Origin: Novosphingobium aureum
GTDB lineage: Bacteria; Pseudomonadota; Alphaproteobacteria; Sphingomonadales; Sphingomonadaceae
Direction of reading: 5' to 3'
Assembly (NCBI RefSeq): GCF_015865035.1
Contig: NZ_JADZGI010000001.1
Coordinates: 2,418,001-2,482,000 of the forward strand
Length of the DNA stretch: 64,000 bases
Each line of letters opens with the position of its first letter. Positions within the stretch are counted from its first letter, which is position 1. Of the stretch, positions 63,773 to 64,000 are shown one piece after another. The notes below the pieces were generated by a model. That model was not told the DNA's origin. It searched no databases and worked only from the letters and a program-made list of their open reading frames with translations. Position numbers and translations under genes: made by a program.

Positions 63773-64000
63773 CTAAAGTTGTCGCCGCGCGCGGATTGCC
63801 TGGGCAAGCGTACCTTCGTCGAGATAATCGAGCTCGCCGCCCACCGGCAGGCCATGGGCCAGCTGGGTCACGCGCACCGGCAGCCCCTCGAGCCGCTCAG
63901 CGATGTAGTGCGCGGTGGTCTGCCCCTCGAGCGTCGCGTTCATCGCCAGCAGCACCTCGTCGATCCCCCCCGCCGAAACCCGCGCGAGCAGCGTGTCGAT
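63773..64000 (-). CDS. recR: Recombination protein RecR (3' part, truncated by the window edge)
   Basis: The C-terminal 75 residues run to the window edge. They include the Toprim-domain part (IDEVLLAMNATLEGQTTAHYIAERL) and the RVTQLAHGLPVGGELDYLDEGTLAQAI signature of RecR, which acts in RecFOR recombination repair. The N-terminal part with the zinc finger is outside the window. It lies upstream of def on the same strand. Confidence 0.93.
   Translation of the reverse strand: MDTLLARVSAGGIDEVLLAMNATLEGQTTAHYIAERLEGLPVRVTQLAHGLPVGGELDYLDEGTLAQAIRARRQL

Overview
This window is GC-rich, densely coding chromosomal DNA from an alphaproteobacterium. The gene set fits the Sphingomonadales (Novosphingobium/Erythrobacter-like), although no rRNA or taxon marker is present, so the family-level call is an inference. 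The supporting genes are an atpHAGDC operon without linked F0 genes, the cell-cycle GANTC methylase CcrM, a ChvG/ChvI two-component system beside pckA and a short HprK/EIIA-Man/HPr regulatory phosphotransfer set, a two-subunit glycine decarboxylase (GcvPA/GcvPB), a three-subunit proton-translocating transhydrogenase and a tiny aa3-oxidase subunit IV. Nearly everything is core chromosome. I see no insertion sequence, prophage, CRISPR array, rRNA or convincing tRNA.

Layout: 1-5 kb holds a hypothetical gene, a transaldolase, priA and an Ada-type repair regulator. 5.4-10.5 kb is the F1 ATP synthase operon, with an antibiotic-biosynthesis-monooxygenase-fold gene inserted between atpA and atpG. 10.5-16.4 kb carries an orphan HNH protein, a CpaF/TadA secretion ATPase, a beta-barrel protein, an EamA exporter, two entericidin-like lipoproteins and a BASS-type transporter. 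16.4-21.4 kb is the glycine cleavage operon gcvT-H-PA-PB behind a tandem glycine riboswitch. 21.5-28.4 kb contains an NAD(P)-binding protein, dgt, a MgtC/DUF4010 membrane protein, and pntAA-pntAB-pntB with the oxidase subunit IV upstream.

28.6-36.1 kb has an NtrC-type regulator whose sigma54-contact loop is altered (GAFPGA), an SDR, a PhoD-like phosphatase, folP and ccrM. Upstream of ccrM lie ten GANTC sites in 153 bp, mostly spaced by multiples of about 10 bp, followed by two paralogous mini-genes. 36.1-45 kb has rnhB, a PQQ-type sugar dehydrogenase lipoprotein, a tight operon (DUF1285, Nudix, CCA-adding enzyme, retropepsin-like protease) followed by a second paralogous protease, and parC. 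45-50 kb has a DUF4349 lipoprotein, a DJ-1/PfpI protein, and an Fe-S set of ferredoxin plus two tandem cysteine desulfurases, one with a perfect 30-bp internal tandem duplication. 50-64 kb has a DUF885 peptidase-like lipoprotein, pckA, chvI-chvG-hprK-rapZ-manX-ptsH, an RNA methyltransferase, a META-domain lipoprotein, a compositionally odd small membrane gene, rmuC, def and the 3' part of recR.

How it fits together: the 53-59.6 kb block links an envelope-stress two-component system with a PTS phosphorelay (HprK, EIIA-Man, HPr) next to the gluconeogenic gene pckA. The gcv operon is probably switched on by glycine through RNA. The ccrM upstream region is the strongest candidate for an undescribed element: a dense, helically phased array of the methylase's own target sites.
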